Below, in pieces: positions 1 to 8,998 of a stretch of 64,000 nucleotides of DNA (position 1 is the stretch's first letter; the number at the start of each line of letters is the position of its first letter). A program made the position numbers and the translations under genes. Where the stretch lies: NCBI RefSeq assembly GCF_050563525.1, contig NZ_JBNXUN010000016.1:1-64000 (forward strand), in the 5' to 3' direction. The notes beneath the pieces were generated by a model. That model ran no database searches. It had not been told where the DNA came from and was given only the letters and a program-made list of their open reading frames with translations. The DNA comes from Falsiroseomonas sp050563525 (GTDB taxonomy: Bacteria; Pseudomonadota; Alphaproteobacteria; Acetobacterales; Acetobacteraceae).

Positions 1-104
1 CCCCCGCCGCACGCAGCATCAGCGCCACGTGGCTGACCAACCCAAGCAGAAACGAGTGCCAGGTGGCCACGAGGATCCGGAAGATCTCAATTTGTCCGTG
101 GTCC

Positions 105-385
105 TTCGTGCTGGACGTTGCGCTTGCGCCGTGCGCCCTCAGCTTCGCGGCGTCTGGCTTCGATACCGGCGCCAGCCTTCCCGACCAAGCGGTTCCACTC
201 TGACGCGAATTTAGACACCCTGGCCACCGCCTCCGGCTGCATCATCTCGCTGCCCAGCGCTTCCAGGACCTGATCCTCAAGGACGCCCTCACGGAACCCG
301 TACAGGATTCGCTCCAGGTCCCGCCGCCTACGCCACTTGGCAGGCCAAATGGTCCCGGGCTGGTCGACGCGGTACTGTTTCTGCG
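105..385 (-). pseudogene. Fragment resembling the C-terminal part of a large serine recombinase
   Basis: Read on the minus strand, this stretch gives a charged, helical segment with RDLERILYGFREGVLEDQVL near its start and EWNRLVGKAGAGIEARRRE near its end. This resembles the region that follows the zinc ribbon in large serine recombinases, where a helix of the LE-x-VL-x-GL type leads into a coiled coil. There is no catalytic resolvase domain, no start codon and no closed frame, and stops occur on both sides. It is probably a leftover of an old mobile element. The assignment rests on pattern memory only, so confidence is modest. Confidence 0.4.
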
Positions 386-1465
386 AGCCCTGCAGGTCAG
401 CTCTGCTGGTCGGGTATCAACGCCGGACGAAATCTGACCCGCTTTGGACTCGGTCGCCGTTCCAATGCTGACTGTAGGACGAGCCCTACAGCCGGGCCTG
501 AAAGAACAGGGTCGCCTGACCACGCCCGCGACAGACCGAGCAGCACCACGTGCTCGGCGCGCTCCATAAAGGGCGCACCAGTTCGGTGATCCGCTGCCGC
601 GGCGTGCCGGTGGCTAGAAGAGTCTTGAGCGCGGGGAAGCCTGCCGTGCCGGCGAGCATTTCCCGTGCCCGAACCCGGCGCACCCCCCCCCCGTCGCCGC
701 GCCGAGATGAACCTCCACCACCGCCGTCAGGCACAACTCGGCGCAGCGAGCGAAACTTGTCTGGTGCTCGGTGTCGTTCATGCCGCCGCCTCCGGCGAAT
801 TCGGTGCAGTTCATCGGGCTGCGCGAGAAGATCAACTTCCTGAGCCGGAGCACAGCGGGGGCGTCATCACTCTCGACTGCGCAGGACCCTATGGACAATC
901 CGTCTTATCAGGTTGTTCCAACGAGAAGCCCACTGGCCAGGCTGGCACCACAGTTTCTGCTCCCGCAGGCGCGATAGGGGCCCGCAACAAGATTTCCAGG
1001 ATGTCACGCGTCGCCTTGAGCTCAGCGACCGCCCGCGGATATGGTCCATCTCCTGCTGCTCGCGCTTCACCTGGCCAAGCCTAGCAAACCCGTGTCGCGG
1101 GTCAGCCTCGGTCTCCCGCATTGGGCGGCGCAGCGCGCTCTCCGCGATCTCGAGGTCGCGACAGGCCTGAGCGCCACCGCAACCCCGCGATCACTGACCA
1201 ACGCCACCGCATCGAGGTTGAACGCGCGGCTGCGCGGCCCTCGTCCGATACAAGGGCCTGATACGCGCGAAAACCAGATTCGGGCACCCACCAAACCGGC
1301 CGATGGCCACCCGGCGAAGGTCTGGAACGCCAGCCCCGACGGATGCCGATGAGCGCCGAGGCTGATCTATTGGCCGTGGGTCATCAACATTGTATAGCCG
1401 TGGTCCTCGGTGCTGGCGGCTTGCCGGCGGACAGACGGATCGGAACCACAAGACCGGGGGTCCGG
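386..1465. other. Gene-poor debris region upstream of the histidine kinase
   Basis: No open frame in this stretch has a convincing protein. The longest frames are low-complexity Arg/Ala/Pro translations that overlap each other on both strands, as expected for decayed G+C-rich DNA. Together with the recombinase-like fragment to the left it looks like a worn mobile-element remnant. The promoter of the downstream kinase gene probably lies in the last 150 bases, but I see no clear -35/-10 pair. Confidence 0.4.
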
Positions 1466-3085
1466 GTGGAACCAGCCAGCCAAGGGCCGGGGACTGAGCG
1501 CGCGCTGCTGCTTTCCACCGCCCCACCGAACAAGCAGCAGAAACTCGTTGCTGCCGGTGTGATCGCCCTTCTGCTTGGTGCGATGCTGCTGGTCGCGCCG
1601 TTTGCGCGGAACGAGCTGAAAAGCACCGAGCCCCTGGTGCTGGCCTATACGGCATCCGTCTTCACGACCGAACTCGTCACCGCGGCACTGCTACTGTCGC
1701 TGTTTGCCATCCAGCGGTCTCCAGCGCTGCTGGTGCTCGCGACCGCCTACCTGTTCTCGGGTTTCATGGCCGTGCCCTGGGCCCTGTCTTTCCCCGGCGT
1801 GCTCGCCCCGATGGGCATCGCCGAGGCAGGGCAGCAGACGACGGCCTCGATTGCCGCGATCCGACGCATCGGCTGTCCCCTCTGCCTGCTGACCTACGCC
1901 ATGCTGCGCGGGAGCAGGGAGTTGCGTCCAGGCAGGCTGGTCCCGGCATTGATCGTCGGTTGCATCGTATCGGTCGCAGCGACGGTCGTCGGCATCACCT
2001 GGTTCATCTTCGAAAACCAGGAACTGCTCCCGCACTTCACGGATGATAGCGGGCAGATCACCGATCTCTGGATGTATGTCCCCGGCGTTGCCCTCGTCCT
2101 TTATGCGTTGCTGGTGGTGCTGCTCGGGTTGTTCGGCCGGTCGGTCCTGGATCTCTGGCTGACGGTGGTCATCTGCGCCCTCGCGATCGACCTTTTCCTG
2201 CTTTCGTTCCTCAGCTCCGGCACGCGCCTCAGCGTCGGCTGGTGGGCCGGGCGGCTCTATAGCCTGACCGCCGCCAGCGTGGTGCTGCTCGTGCTGCTCG
2301 CCGAGGCTGCTTCCTTGGCGGCGCGGCTTGCCAGGTCCGTCGCGGCCGAGCGGCGCGCGCAGGAGGCGAGGCTGGTGACCCTGCAGGCGTTCTCCGCCTC
2401 GATCGCGCACGAGATCAACCAGCCGCTGGCGAGCATGGTCACCAATGCACATGCCGGGTTGCGCTGGCTTGCGCGAAATGAGCCCGACCTGGACGAGGCC
2501 GGCGCAGCACTGGCCCGCATCGCCAGGGACGGGCAGCGCGCCGGGCAGGTGATCAAAGGCATCCATGCCACGTTCAGCAAGGGCGCACAGGACCACGCCC
2601 GGCTCGACCTCAACCCGCTCCTACGAGAGGTACTCGACCGCTACCAGCACGAGTTTCGGACGGCACATTTGACGGTCCAGACGGAGCTCGATCCGGATCT
2701 CCAGCAAGTGTCCGCCAACCGCGTGCAGATCGAACAGGTCGCCTGCAACCTGGTGACGAATGCAATCGATGCCATGCGTTCTCTGGCGGATGGGCCGCGG
2801 GTGCTTCTGGTCCGCTCCGCAGCGCTGGACGGCGGCGAGGCGCTTGTCGCAATTGCGGACTCCGGAATCGGCTTGCCTCCGGCGCGTGCCGATCGGCTCT
2901 TCGAGCCCTTCTTCACGACGAAGGCCAGTGGCCTGGGCGTGGGGCTGACCGTGTCCCGGCTCATCCTGGAAGCACATGGAGGGCGCCTCTGGGCCACCGA
3001 CAACGCGCCGCGTGGCGCGATCTTCCAGTTCACGCTGCCCTGCGATAGAGGCCCGCACCCAGCAGCGGAGGAGCCGGTCAGATGA
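1466..3085 (+). CDS. MASE4-type membrane sensor histidine kinase
   Basis: Membrane sensor kinase of a two-component pair. An N-terminal multi-helix membrane domain (about residues 15-280), opening with STAPPNKQQK and a run of hydrophobic helices, matches the MASE4 sensor type. A HisKA-like helix follows with the H-box SIAHEINQPL (His about residue 315), then an HATPase domain with an N-box (NLVTNAIDAM), a G1 box (DSGIGL), an F-box (FEPFFTTK) and a G2 box (GLGVGL). I chose the GTG at 1466 because it lies about a dozen residues before the MASE4 start and has a G-rich ribosome site upstream; an in-frame ATG at 1343 would add 41 unlikely residues. The stop overlaps the regulator start by four bases (ATGA), so the two are translationally coupled. 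The signal sensed is unknown. Confidence 0.88.
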   Translation: MEPASQGPGTERALLLSTAPPNKQQKLVAAGVIALLLGAMLLVAPFARNELKSTEPLVLAYTASVFTTELVTAALLLSLFAIQRSPALLVLATAYLFSGFMAVPWALSFPGVLAPMGIAEAGQQTTASIAAIRRIGCPLCLLTYAMLRGSRELRPGRLVPALIVGCIVSVAATVVGITWFIFENQELLPHFTDDSGQITDLWMYVPGVALVLYALLVVLLGLFGRSVLDLWLTVVICALAIDLFLLSFLSSGTRLSVGWWAGRLYSLTAASVVLLVLLAEAASLAARLARSVAAERRAQEARLVTLQAFSASIAHEINQPLASMVTNAHAGLRWLARNEPDLDEAGAALARIARDGQRAGQVIKGIHATFSKGAQDHARLDLNPLLREVLDRYQHEFRTAHLTVQTELDPDLQQVSANRVQIEQVACNLVTNAIDAMRSLADGPRVLLVRSAALDGGEALVAIADSGIGLPPARADRLFEPFFTTKASGLGVGLTVSRLILEAHGGRLWATDNAPRGAIFQFTLPCDRGPHPAAEEPVR

Positions 3086-3705
3086 CATCCGTCGTCTACG
3101 TCGTCGATGATGACCTGGCGATACGCGAGGCGCTGCACAGCCTGCTGCGCTCGGTGGGCCACGAGGTGGAAGCCTTCGCCTGCACACGTGACCTGCTCGA
3201 ACAGCGTCAGCGCATGACGGAGGCGGCGGGATGCCTCGTACTGGACGTACGGCTGCCGGGGCAGAGCGGACTTGAACTTCAGCGAGAGCTTGCAACCGCC
3301 GGCATCCTGTTGCCGATCATCTTCATCACAGGGCATGGCGATGTGCCCATGTCGGTTGCCGCGATGAAGGCGGGGGCGATCGAGTTCCTCACCAAGCCGT
3401 TCCGCGACCAGGATCTTCTTGATGCCGTCCATCGTGCCCTTGAACTCGACAGCCTTCGCCGCGCCGCATCAACGGCGCAGGCCGCGTTGCGGGAACGCTT
3501 CGCCTCGCTTACGGCCAGGGAACGCGAGGTCCTGGCGCTTGTCGTTTCCGGACGCCTGAACAAGCAGATCGCCGCGGAGCTCCAGCTTGCGGAAGTCACG
3601 GTGAAGGTCCACCGCGCCCAAGTGATGGCGAAGATGCATGCAAGGTCCTTGCCGGAGCTGGTCCGCATGGCGGACCGCCTGTCCACCGACCGCCCGAAAG
3701 CCTAG
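3082..3705 (+). CDS. FixJ/NarL-type response regulator
   Basis: DNA-binding partner of the preceding kinase. The N-terminal receiver domain has the acidic cluster DDD at residues 9-11, the phospho-acceptor Asp55 (VLDVRLPG) and the conserved Lys105 (TKPF). The C-terminal LuxR-type helix-turn-helix runs from about residue 140, with LTAREREVLALV and a recognition helix in AEVTVKVHR. At 207 residues it has the usual FixJ-family length. It is cotranscribed with the kinase. The 21-bp element at 3710-3730, directly after its stop, recurs before two isochorismatase-like genes and is the obvious candidate target, though that link is inferred. Confidence 0.9.
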   Translation: MTSVVYVVDDDLAIREALHSLLRSVGHEVEAFACTRDLLEQRQRMTEAAGCLVLDVRLPGQSGLELQRELATAGILLPIIFITGHGDVPMSVAAMKAGAIEFLTKPFRDQDLLDAVHRALELDSLRRAASTAQAALRERFASLTAREREVLALVVSGRLNKQIAAELQLAEVTVKVHRAQVMAKMHARSLPELVRMADRLSTDRPKA

Positions 3706-3709
3706 CGCG

Positions 3710-3730
3710 CGATACCTTGGTATAATTGTC
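3710..3730 (+). promoter_or_regulatory. Shared 21-bp promoter-like element, copy 1 (cupin gene)
   Basis: Reads CGATACC-TTGG-TATAATTGTC, with a perfect -10-like TATAAT at 3721-3726, 100 bases before the cupin ATG. The left part also forms the inverted repeat ATACC-TT-GGTAT. No -35-like hexamer lies 16-18 bases upstream, so it probably depends on an activator. The same block occurs at 4763-4783 and, inverted, at 13837-13857. Confidence 0.6.
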
Positions 3731-3820
3731 GCTGCCTGAGCCGCCGACCAAGGATATGTCGCTGGGATTGTCGCGCGTGGCAGCGGCCCGGCAGGAGCGG
3801 CGTCACGCCAGGAGGACAGG

Positions 3821-4168
3821 ATGAAAATCCGCAAATTCAGTCGGCAGGACGCCGTCATGGAGCGATCGCCGGGCCAGTCGGGCGACATCCTCACGGGAAA
3901 TCTGGTCGATGAACGCGACGGCGGTCCAATCACCATCGGCTATGGCCGGTGGGGGAAGAACCAGCGGCTGGAGCTGACCCTCGCGGTGGATGACGTGATG
4001 ATCCTTCTGGAGGGCCGGCTCGCCGTTTCCTTCGATGGCGCCACGGTCGAGGCGGCCGCCGGCGACATCGTCCACATGCCCAAGGGCGAGACGGTGAAGA
4101 TCGAAGCCCGCGAAGAAACGGTGACCGCCTATGTCACCTATCCGCATTGGCGGATTGCGGAAGGATGA
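3821..4168 (+). CDS. Small single-domain cupin protein (EutQ-like)
   Basis: A 115-residue protein that fits one beta-barrel cupin domain. LEGRLAVSFDGATVEAAAGDIVHMPKGETV corresponds to the second cupin motif, with the typical GD-x-V-x-x-P-x-G pattern; the metal-binding histidines of motif 1 are not evident. It resembles EutQ-type cupins, which are often small accessory or stress proteins of unknown substrate. A strong ribosome site (AGGAGG) lies about 7 bases before the ATG. It has its own promoter-like element 100 bases upstream and lies between two response-regulator genes, suggesting membership of the same stress regulon. Confidence 0.75.
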   Translation: MKIRKFSRQDAVMERSPGQSGDILTGNLVDERDGGPITIGYGRWGKNQRLELTLAVDDVMILLEGRLAVSFDGATVEAAAGDIVHMPKGETVKIEAREETVTAYVTYPHWRIAEG

Positions 4169-4292
4169 AGGACCGCCATCCGCGCGGAATACGGTTCCGC
4201 GCCGAGGCCGATGCAGGTGGATGGTCCGTGTGCGCTTGACCGGGATCTCGCGCGACCGCGCGTGATGCCCGACGCGATCGGCTAGGGGACCG

Positions 4293-4667
4293 ATGGGAAG
4301 CAGACCGCTTGTGGCGATCATTGACGATGATGAATCGGCACGCGAGGCCATCGCCGCCCTCGTCCGATCCCTCGGCTTCCTGGTGGCGGAATTCGCGGAT
4401 GCGGCGGCTTTCCTGCAATCCGACAGCCTTGCGCAGACCGCCTGCCTGCTCGTGGACATGTGGATGCCAGGTATGACGGGGCTTGCGCTGCATCAGCACC
4501 TGCGCAGCGCCGGCACGATGGTGCCGACAATTATCGTGACCGTGCACGCCACGGAGGCGGGCCGAGCCAGCGCGCTGGATGCGGGTGTCTGCTGCTATCT
4601 GCCGAAGCCGCTGGAGCCGGAGGCGTTGCTCGCCTGCATCCTGAAGGCGCTTGCGAACAGAGCGTGA
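4293..4667 (+). CDS. Stand-alone receiver-domain response regulator
   Basis: A 124-residue CheY-like receiver with no output domain. The acidic pocket is DDD at 11-13, the phospho-acceptor is Asp55 (LLVDMWMPGM) and the conserved lysine is Lys105 (LPKPLEP). The receiver is of the FixJ subclass, like the one at 3082-3705, so it may compete for or buffer phosphate from the kinase at 1466-3085. It begins at an ATG with GGGGACC upstream. The MASE4 kinase / FixJ-type regulator / lone receiver grouping recurs in alphaproteobacteria; the precise role here is inferred. Confidence 0.85.
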   Translation: MGSRPLVAIIDDDESAREAIAALVRSLGFLVAEFADAAAFLQSDSLAQTACLLVDMWMPGMTGLALHQHLRSAGTMVPTIIVTVHATEAGRASALDAGVCCYLPKPLEPEALLACILKALANRA

Positions 4668-4690
4668 GCGCGCCGATCTTCGTGTTGCTG

Positions 4691-4722
4691 GCGGAGGCGG
4701 AGGCGGAGGCGGAGGCGGAGGC
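4691..4722 (+). repeat. GGAGGC hexanucleotide tandem repeat
   Basis: About five perfect copies of GGAGGC lie just downstream of the lone receiver gene, before the next promoter element. Such a tract is prone to slippage, but it is outside any gene, so length change would only move the spacing to the element at 4763. Confidence 0.8.
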
Positions 4723-4762
4723 TGCGGCAGCGGGCTGTCGATAACCCCAAGGCCAGGGCGCA

Positions 4763-4783
4763 CGATACCACCATATAATTGTC
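4763..4783 (+). promoter_or_regulatory. Shared 21-bp promoter-like element, copy 2 (isochorismatase 1)
   Basis: Reads CGATACC-ACCA-TATAATTGTC. The TATAAT at 4774-4779 begins exactly 100 bases before the ATG at 4874. The similarity to the copy at 13837-13857 continues downstream into the leader (CCCGCGCCGACCTGCT here, CCCGCCCCAACCTGCT there), suggesting a conserved untranslated region. Confidence 0.65.
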
Positions 4784-4873
4784 CCGCGCCGACCTGCTGC
4801 CCCAGGCTCCGCCCCATGCAGAAGCGCCGCGGCCGGGCACGTCCGCCCGCTTCTCCGATCAGGGAGCGATTGC

Positions 4874-5536
4874 ATGCGGGCGATGCCGGAAGCCACGACC
4901 AAACCTGGGGCGCTGCTGCTCGCGCCGCACGACCACACGCTCATCATGATCGACTTCCAGTCGCAGATGGCCTTCGCGACGAAGTCGATCGACGCCGTGG
5001 CGCTGCGCAACAATGCGGCCCTCATCGCGCGCGCGGCGCAGGGCTTCGGCGTCGCGACCATCCTGACCACGGTTGCGGAGAGCAGCTTCTCCGGCCCTAT
5101 GTTCGACGAGATCGCCGCGGCCTTCCCGGACAAGCCGATGCTGGACCGCACCAGCATGAACACCTGGGAGGACGCGGCCGTGGTCGCCGAGGTCAACCGC
5201 CTCGGCAAGAAGCGCATCGTGCTTGCCGGGCTCTGGACATCGGTCTGCATCGTCGGCCCGGCGCTTTCGGCGCTTGACCAGGGCTTCGAGGTCTACTTCA
5301 TCGCGGATGCCTGCGGCGACATCTCGGACGAGGCGCATGACCGCGCGATGGAGCGCATGATCCAGGCCGGTGCCCGGCCCATGACGTCCTTGCAGTACCT
5401 GCTGGAACTGCAGCGCGACTGGGCACGGGGCGAGACCTACGCGCTGACGACCGGCATCGCGCGCGAGCTCGGCGGCGCCTACGGCCTCGGCATCATCTAC
5501 GCCAAGACCATGTTCGGCGCCTCGGAAGGTCATTGA
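4874..5536 (+). CDS. Isochorismatase-family cysteine hydrolase (YcaC-like), copy 1
   Basis: Soluble alpha/beta hydrolase of the cysteine-hydrolase (isochorismatase-like) superfamily, YcaC branch. The catalytic aspartate is in the first strand (LIMIDFQ, Asp27) and the nucleophile in GLWTSVC (Cys125). FNTWED-like NTWED and the long ERMIQAGARPMT helix are typical of YcaC proteins, whose substrates are mostly unknown. It has 220 residues. The ATG at 4874 is supported by the 100-base spacing to the promoter element. It is followed after 11 bases by a chloroperoxidase-like hydrolase. A second copy at 13088-13741 shares the same leader. Confidence 0.87.
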   Translation: MRAMPEATTKPGALLLAPHDHTLIMIDFQSQMAFATKSIDAVALRNNAALIARAAQGFGVATILTTVAESSFSGPMFDEIAAAFPDKPMLDRTSMNTWEDAAVVAEVNRLGKKRIVLAGLWTSVCIVGPALSALDQGFEVYFIADACGDISDEAHDRAMERMIQAGARPMTSLQYLLELQRDWARGETYALTTGIARELGGAYGLGIIYAKTMFGASEGH

Positions 5537-5547
5537 GGAGAGGCGCG

Positions 5548-6534
5548 ATGCCGGCAGAACACCAGGCTTGCGCCATGTGCCAGGCGCCGACACGACGCCA
5601 GGTCATCGAATTGGGAGTGGCCGCGATGGTCGCTCTCGCCGGCGTGCCGTGCGCTGCCGGAGCACAGAGCAACACCAACCCGGAAGGACAAGCCACCATG
5701 CCCACCGTGACGACCCGCGACGGTGTCGAGATCTTCTTCAAGGACTGGGGGCCGCGCGATGCGCAGCCCATCGTGTTCCATCATGGCTGGCCGCTTTCGT
5801 CGGACGATTGGGACGCACAGATGTTGTTCTTCCTGCAGCACGGCTACCGCGTCGTCGCGCATGACAGGCGGGGCCATGGCCGCTCAGCCCAGGTCTCCGA
5901 AGGCCATGACATGGACCACTACGCGGCGGATGCCTTCGCCGTGGCCGAGCACCTGAACCTCCGCAACGCGGTTCATGTCGGGCATTCCACGGGCGGCGGC
6001 GAAGTCACGCGGTATGTCGCCAAGCACGGCGAACCCGCCGGCCGCGTCGCCAAGGCCGTGCTGGTCTCCGCAATCCCGCCGATCATGCTCAAGACCGAAG
6101 CCTATCCGAACGGCTTGCCGATCGAGGTGTTCGACGGCTTCCGCAATGCGCTGGCGGCCAATCGTGCGCAGTTCTTCCGGGATGTGCCGGCGGGGCCGTT
6201 CTACGGTTTCAACCGACCCGGCGCCGCGGCGCATGAAGGCGTGATCCAGAACTGGTGGCGCCAGGGCATGAGCGGCAGCGCCAAGGCACATTACGAGGGC
6301 ATCAAGGCGTTCTCGGAGACCGACCAGACCGAGGACCTGAAGGCCATCACCGTGCCGACGCTGGTGATGCATGGCGAGGACGACCAGATCGTGCCGATCG
6401 ACAACTCGGCCAGGATCGCGGTCCGGCTGCTGAAGAACGGCACGCTGAAGACCTATCCGGGCTTCTCGCACGGCATGCTTACGGTGAACGCCGATGTGCT
6501 GAACCGTGACCTGCTGGCTTTCGTCAGGGGCTGA
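5548..6534 (+). CDS. Exported alpha/beta hydrolase, non-heme chloroperoxidase type
   Basis: Alpha/beta-hydrolase of the cofactor-free haloperoxidase/arylesterase group. The N-terminus carries a twin-arginine-like signal (TRRQVIELGVAAMVALAG, then a small-residue region ending near AGAQS), unusual because most relatives are cytosolic. The catalytic triad is visible: nucleophile Ser in GHSTGGGE (about residue 147), Asp in HGEDDQIVP and His in GFSHGM (about 308). The start at 5548 is chosen because a GGAGAG ribosome site sits just upstream. Eleven bases separate it from the isochorismatase gene, so they form an operon. An ester or peracid substrate is likely; the natural one is unknown. Confidence 0.88.
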   Translation: MPAEHQACAMCQAPTRRQVIELGVAAMVALAGVPCAAGAQSNTNPEGQATMPTVTTRDGVEIFFKDWGPRDAQPIVFHHGWPLSSDDWDAQMLFFLQHGYRVVAHDRRGHGRSAQVSEGHDMDHYAADAFAVAEHLNLRNAVHVGHSTGGGEVTRYVAKHGEPAGRVAKAVLVSAIPPIMLKTEAYPNGLPIEVFDGFRNALAANRAQFFRDVPAGPFYGFNRPGAAAHEGVIQNWWRQGMSGSAKAHYEGIKAFSETDQTEDLKAITVPTLVMHGEDDQIVPIDNSARIAVRLLKNGTLKTYPGFSHGMLTVNADVLNRDLLAFVRG

Positions 6535-6638
6535 CCAGAACGCAGACGGGGCGGGGGTGGTGCCTCGGCCCTGGCCGCGTTCTCCTTCTCGTGTCGCCGC
6601 AGCGCCGCCCTGCCGGGAACAGACCAAGGAGTAAGCTC

Positions 6639-7037
6639 ATGGCCACGCGTGAAGCGATCTTTCCGCCCGGCCGTCACGCGCTGTACGCGAAGCACGGCTA
6701 TTCCGCAGCGATCCGATCCGGCGACCTGGTTTTCGTCTCTGGCCAAGTCGGCAGTCGGGAGGATGGCAACCCCGAGCCCGACTTCGAACGTCAGGTCCAG
6801 CGCGCCTTCGACAACCTCCAGGCCACGCTCGAGGCTGCCGGTTGCGGCTTCGATGACATTCTCGACGTGACCACCTTCCACACCGCCCCTGAAGCCCAGT
6901 TCGAGGCTGTCATGAAGGTCAAGAGCCAGGCCTTCCGTGGACCGCCTTACCCAAGCTGGACCGCGGTCGGCGTCACCTGGCTCGCCGGGTTCGACTTCGA
7001 GATCAAGGTGATCGCGCGCATCCCGGGCCGCACATAG
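6639..7037 (+). CDS. RidA-family (YjgF/YER057c) protein
   Basis: A 132-residue RidA/YjgF-superfamily protein, a small trimer-forming fold with members that deaminate reactive enamine/imine intermediates and others that act in catabolic pathways. Family features are LVFVSGQVGSREDG early, the central VQRAFDNLQATLEAAGC, and the C-terminal PSWTAVGVTWLAG followed by FEIKVIARIPG. The ATG at 6639 has a good AAGGAG site about 7 bases upstream. The gene follows the exported hydrolase after about 100 bases and precedes the amidohydrolase. It is likely a helper enzyme of the same pathway. Confidence 0.85.
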   Translation: MATREAIFPPGRHALYAKHGYSAAIRSGDLVFVSGQVGSREDGNPEPDFERQVQRAFDNLQATLEAAGCGFDDILDVTTFHTAPEAQFEAVMKVKSQAFRGPPYPSWTAVGVTWLAGFDFEIKVIARIPGRT

Positions 7038-7113
7038 TCATGCCGTAACTGCCCGCGCCGCGCCGTCAGTCGGCTCGGCCGGACCATTCCGCCCATTCCT
7101 GGAGACTCAGACC

Positions 7114-8997
7114 GTGCGGGAGACTTTCGACGCCGATCTCGTCCTGTTCAACGGCAGGATCACGACGCTCGACCCATCTAACCCGCAGGCGCAGGCCGTG
7201 GCGATCAAGGATGGGAGGATCCTTCTCGCCGGAGGCGATGCCGAGGCCATGGCGCTCACCGCGGCACGGACGAGGAGCGTCAATCTCGGCGGGCGGCGTG
7301 TCATTCCAGGCCTGATCGACAGCCACACGCATCTGATCCGCGGCGGCCTCAACTACAATCTGGAACTGCGCTGGGACGGCGTGCCTTCGCTGTCCGACGG
7401 CATGGCGATGCTGCGACGCCAGGCGCAGGCGACACCACCGCCGCACTGGGTGCGCATTGTCGGCGGCTTCACCGAGCACCAATTCGCCGAGAAGCGCCTG
7501 CCGACACTCGATGAGCTGAACGCGGCTGCGCCCGACACGCCGGTGTTCATCCTGCATCTCTATGATCGCGCGCTGCTCAATCGGGCCGCCCTGCGCGCCG
7601 TGGGCTACACCCGGGACACGCCGGACCCGCCGGGCGGTGAAATCCAGCGCGATGCGGCCGGTGATCCGACAGGCCTTCTGCTGGCTCGGCCCAATGCCGT
7701 CATCCTCTACGCGACGCTGGCGCGCGGGCCGAAGCTGGATCCCGACGCGCAGCGAAACTCGACGCGCCACTTCATGCGGGAGCTGAACCGGCTCGGCATC
7801 ACCAGCGTCATCGACGCCGGCGGCGGCTTCCAGAACTATCCGGACGACTACGCGATCATCCGCAGCCTGCATGCCGATGGCGAGCTGACGCTCCGTATCG
7901 CCTACAACCTCTTTACCCAAAAGGCCGGCGAGGAGTTAGAGGATTTCTCCCGCTGGGGCCGCATGGTCAGCCCCGGCCAGGGCGACGACAGCTTCCGCCA
8001 CAACGGCGCCGGCGAGATGCTGGTCTTCTCCGCCGCTGACTTCGAAGATTTCCGCGAACCGCGCCCCGAACTGCCGGAGGCCATGGAAGGCCAGCTCGAG
8101 GCGGTGGTGCGCAAGCTGGTCGAGAACCGTTGGCCGTGGCGCCTGCACGCCACCTACGACGAGACGATCACCCGCGCGCTCGATGTGTTCGAGAAGGTCA
8201 ACCGCGACCAGCCCATCGGTGACCTGCACTGGATCTTCGACCATGCGGAGACCATCAGCGACCGCAACATCGACCGCGTCGCCGCACTCGGCGGCGGCAT
8301 CGCGGTGCAACACCGCATGGCCTATCAGGGCGAGGATTTTGCCGCGCGCTACGGCACCGAGGCGGCAGGGCGCGCACCGCCGATCCGGCGCATGCTGGCA
8401 GCCGGCGTGCCGGTCGGCGCCGGGACGGATGCCACGCGCGTGGCGTCCTACAACCCCTGGGTCAGCCTAGCCTGGCTGGTGACCGGCTGGACGGTGGGCG
8501 GGCTGCGGATCTATCCGCCTGCCAATCGGCTGGACCGTGAGGAGGCGCTGCGCCTCTGGACCGAGGCGAATGCCTGGTTCTCGACCGAAAGCAGCAAGAA
8601 GGGCCGGATCGCCGCCGGGCAGCTCGCCGATCTTGCCGTGCTCTCGGCCGATTATTTCGGCGTGCCGGAGGGCGAAATCGCGCATCTTGAATCGGTGCTG
8701 ACGATCCTCGGCGGCGAGGTGGTGTATGGCGCCGGCGACTTCGCCTCGCTGGCGCCGCCACCGCCACCGGTGCTGCCGGATTGGTCACCGGTGCGGACCT
8801 TCGGCGGCTATCAGCGCCGTACCGGGACTACGCGCCGAAATCTGTTCGCCGAAAGTGTCGGCGCCGCGTCGGCGTGCGGTTGCGGCAACGCCTGCGGCAT
8901 CCATGGCCACGCCCATGCCTGGGCCCGCCCGGAGGCACCGGTGCGCGACCAGCGAGGATTCTGGGGCGCCCTCGGCTGCGCCTGCTGGGCGGCCTGA
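7114..8997 (+). CDS. YtcJ-type amidohydrolase with Cys/His-rich tail
   Basis: Metal-dependent amidohydrolase of the YtcJ group, 627 residues, in the upper range for the family. The metal motif VIPGLIDSHTHL is at about residues 65-76, the DH(A) motif is in IFDHAETIS, and the late aspartate is in VGAGTDATRVASYNPW. The last 60 residues extend beyond the usual fold and contain a Cys/His-rich patch (CGCGNACGIHGHAHAW) that could bind metal. Translation starts at GTG 7114 with GGAGA upstream. Its stop is one base from the MFS gene start, so the two are coupled. The substrate is unknown. Confidence 0.85.
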   Translation: MRETFDADLVLFNGRITTLDPSNPQAQAVAIKDGRILLAGGDAEAMALTAARTRSVNLGGRRVIPGLIDSHTHLIRGGLNYNLELRWDGVPSLSDGMAMLRRQAQATPPPHWVRIVGGFTEHQFAEKRLPTLDELNAAAPDTPVFILHLYDRALLNRAALRAVGYTRDTPDPPGGEIQRDAAGDPTGLLLARPNAVILYATLARGPKLDPDAQRNSTRHFMRELNRLGITSVIDAGGGFQNYPDDYAIIRSLHADGELTLRIAYNLFTQKAGEELEDFSRWGRMVSPGQGDDSFRHNGAGEMLVFSAADFEDFREPRPELPEAMEGQLEAVVRKLVENRWPWRLHATYDETITRALDVFEKVNRDQPIGDLHWIFDHAETISDRNIDRVAALGGGIAVQHRMAYQGEDFAARYGTEAAGRAPPIRRMLAAGVPVGAGTDATRVASYNPWVSLAWLVTGWTVGGLRIYPPANRLDREEALRLWTEANAWFSTESSKKGRIAAGQLADLAVLSADYFGVPEGEIAHLESVLTILGGEVVYGAGDFASLAPPPPPVLPDWSPVRTFGGYQRRTGTTRRNLFAESVGAASACGCGNACGIHGHAHAWARPEAPVRDQRGFWGALGCACWAA

Positions 8998-8998
8998 G

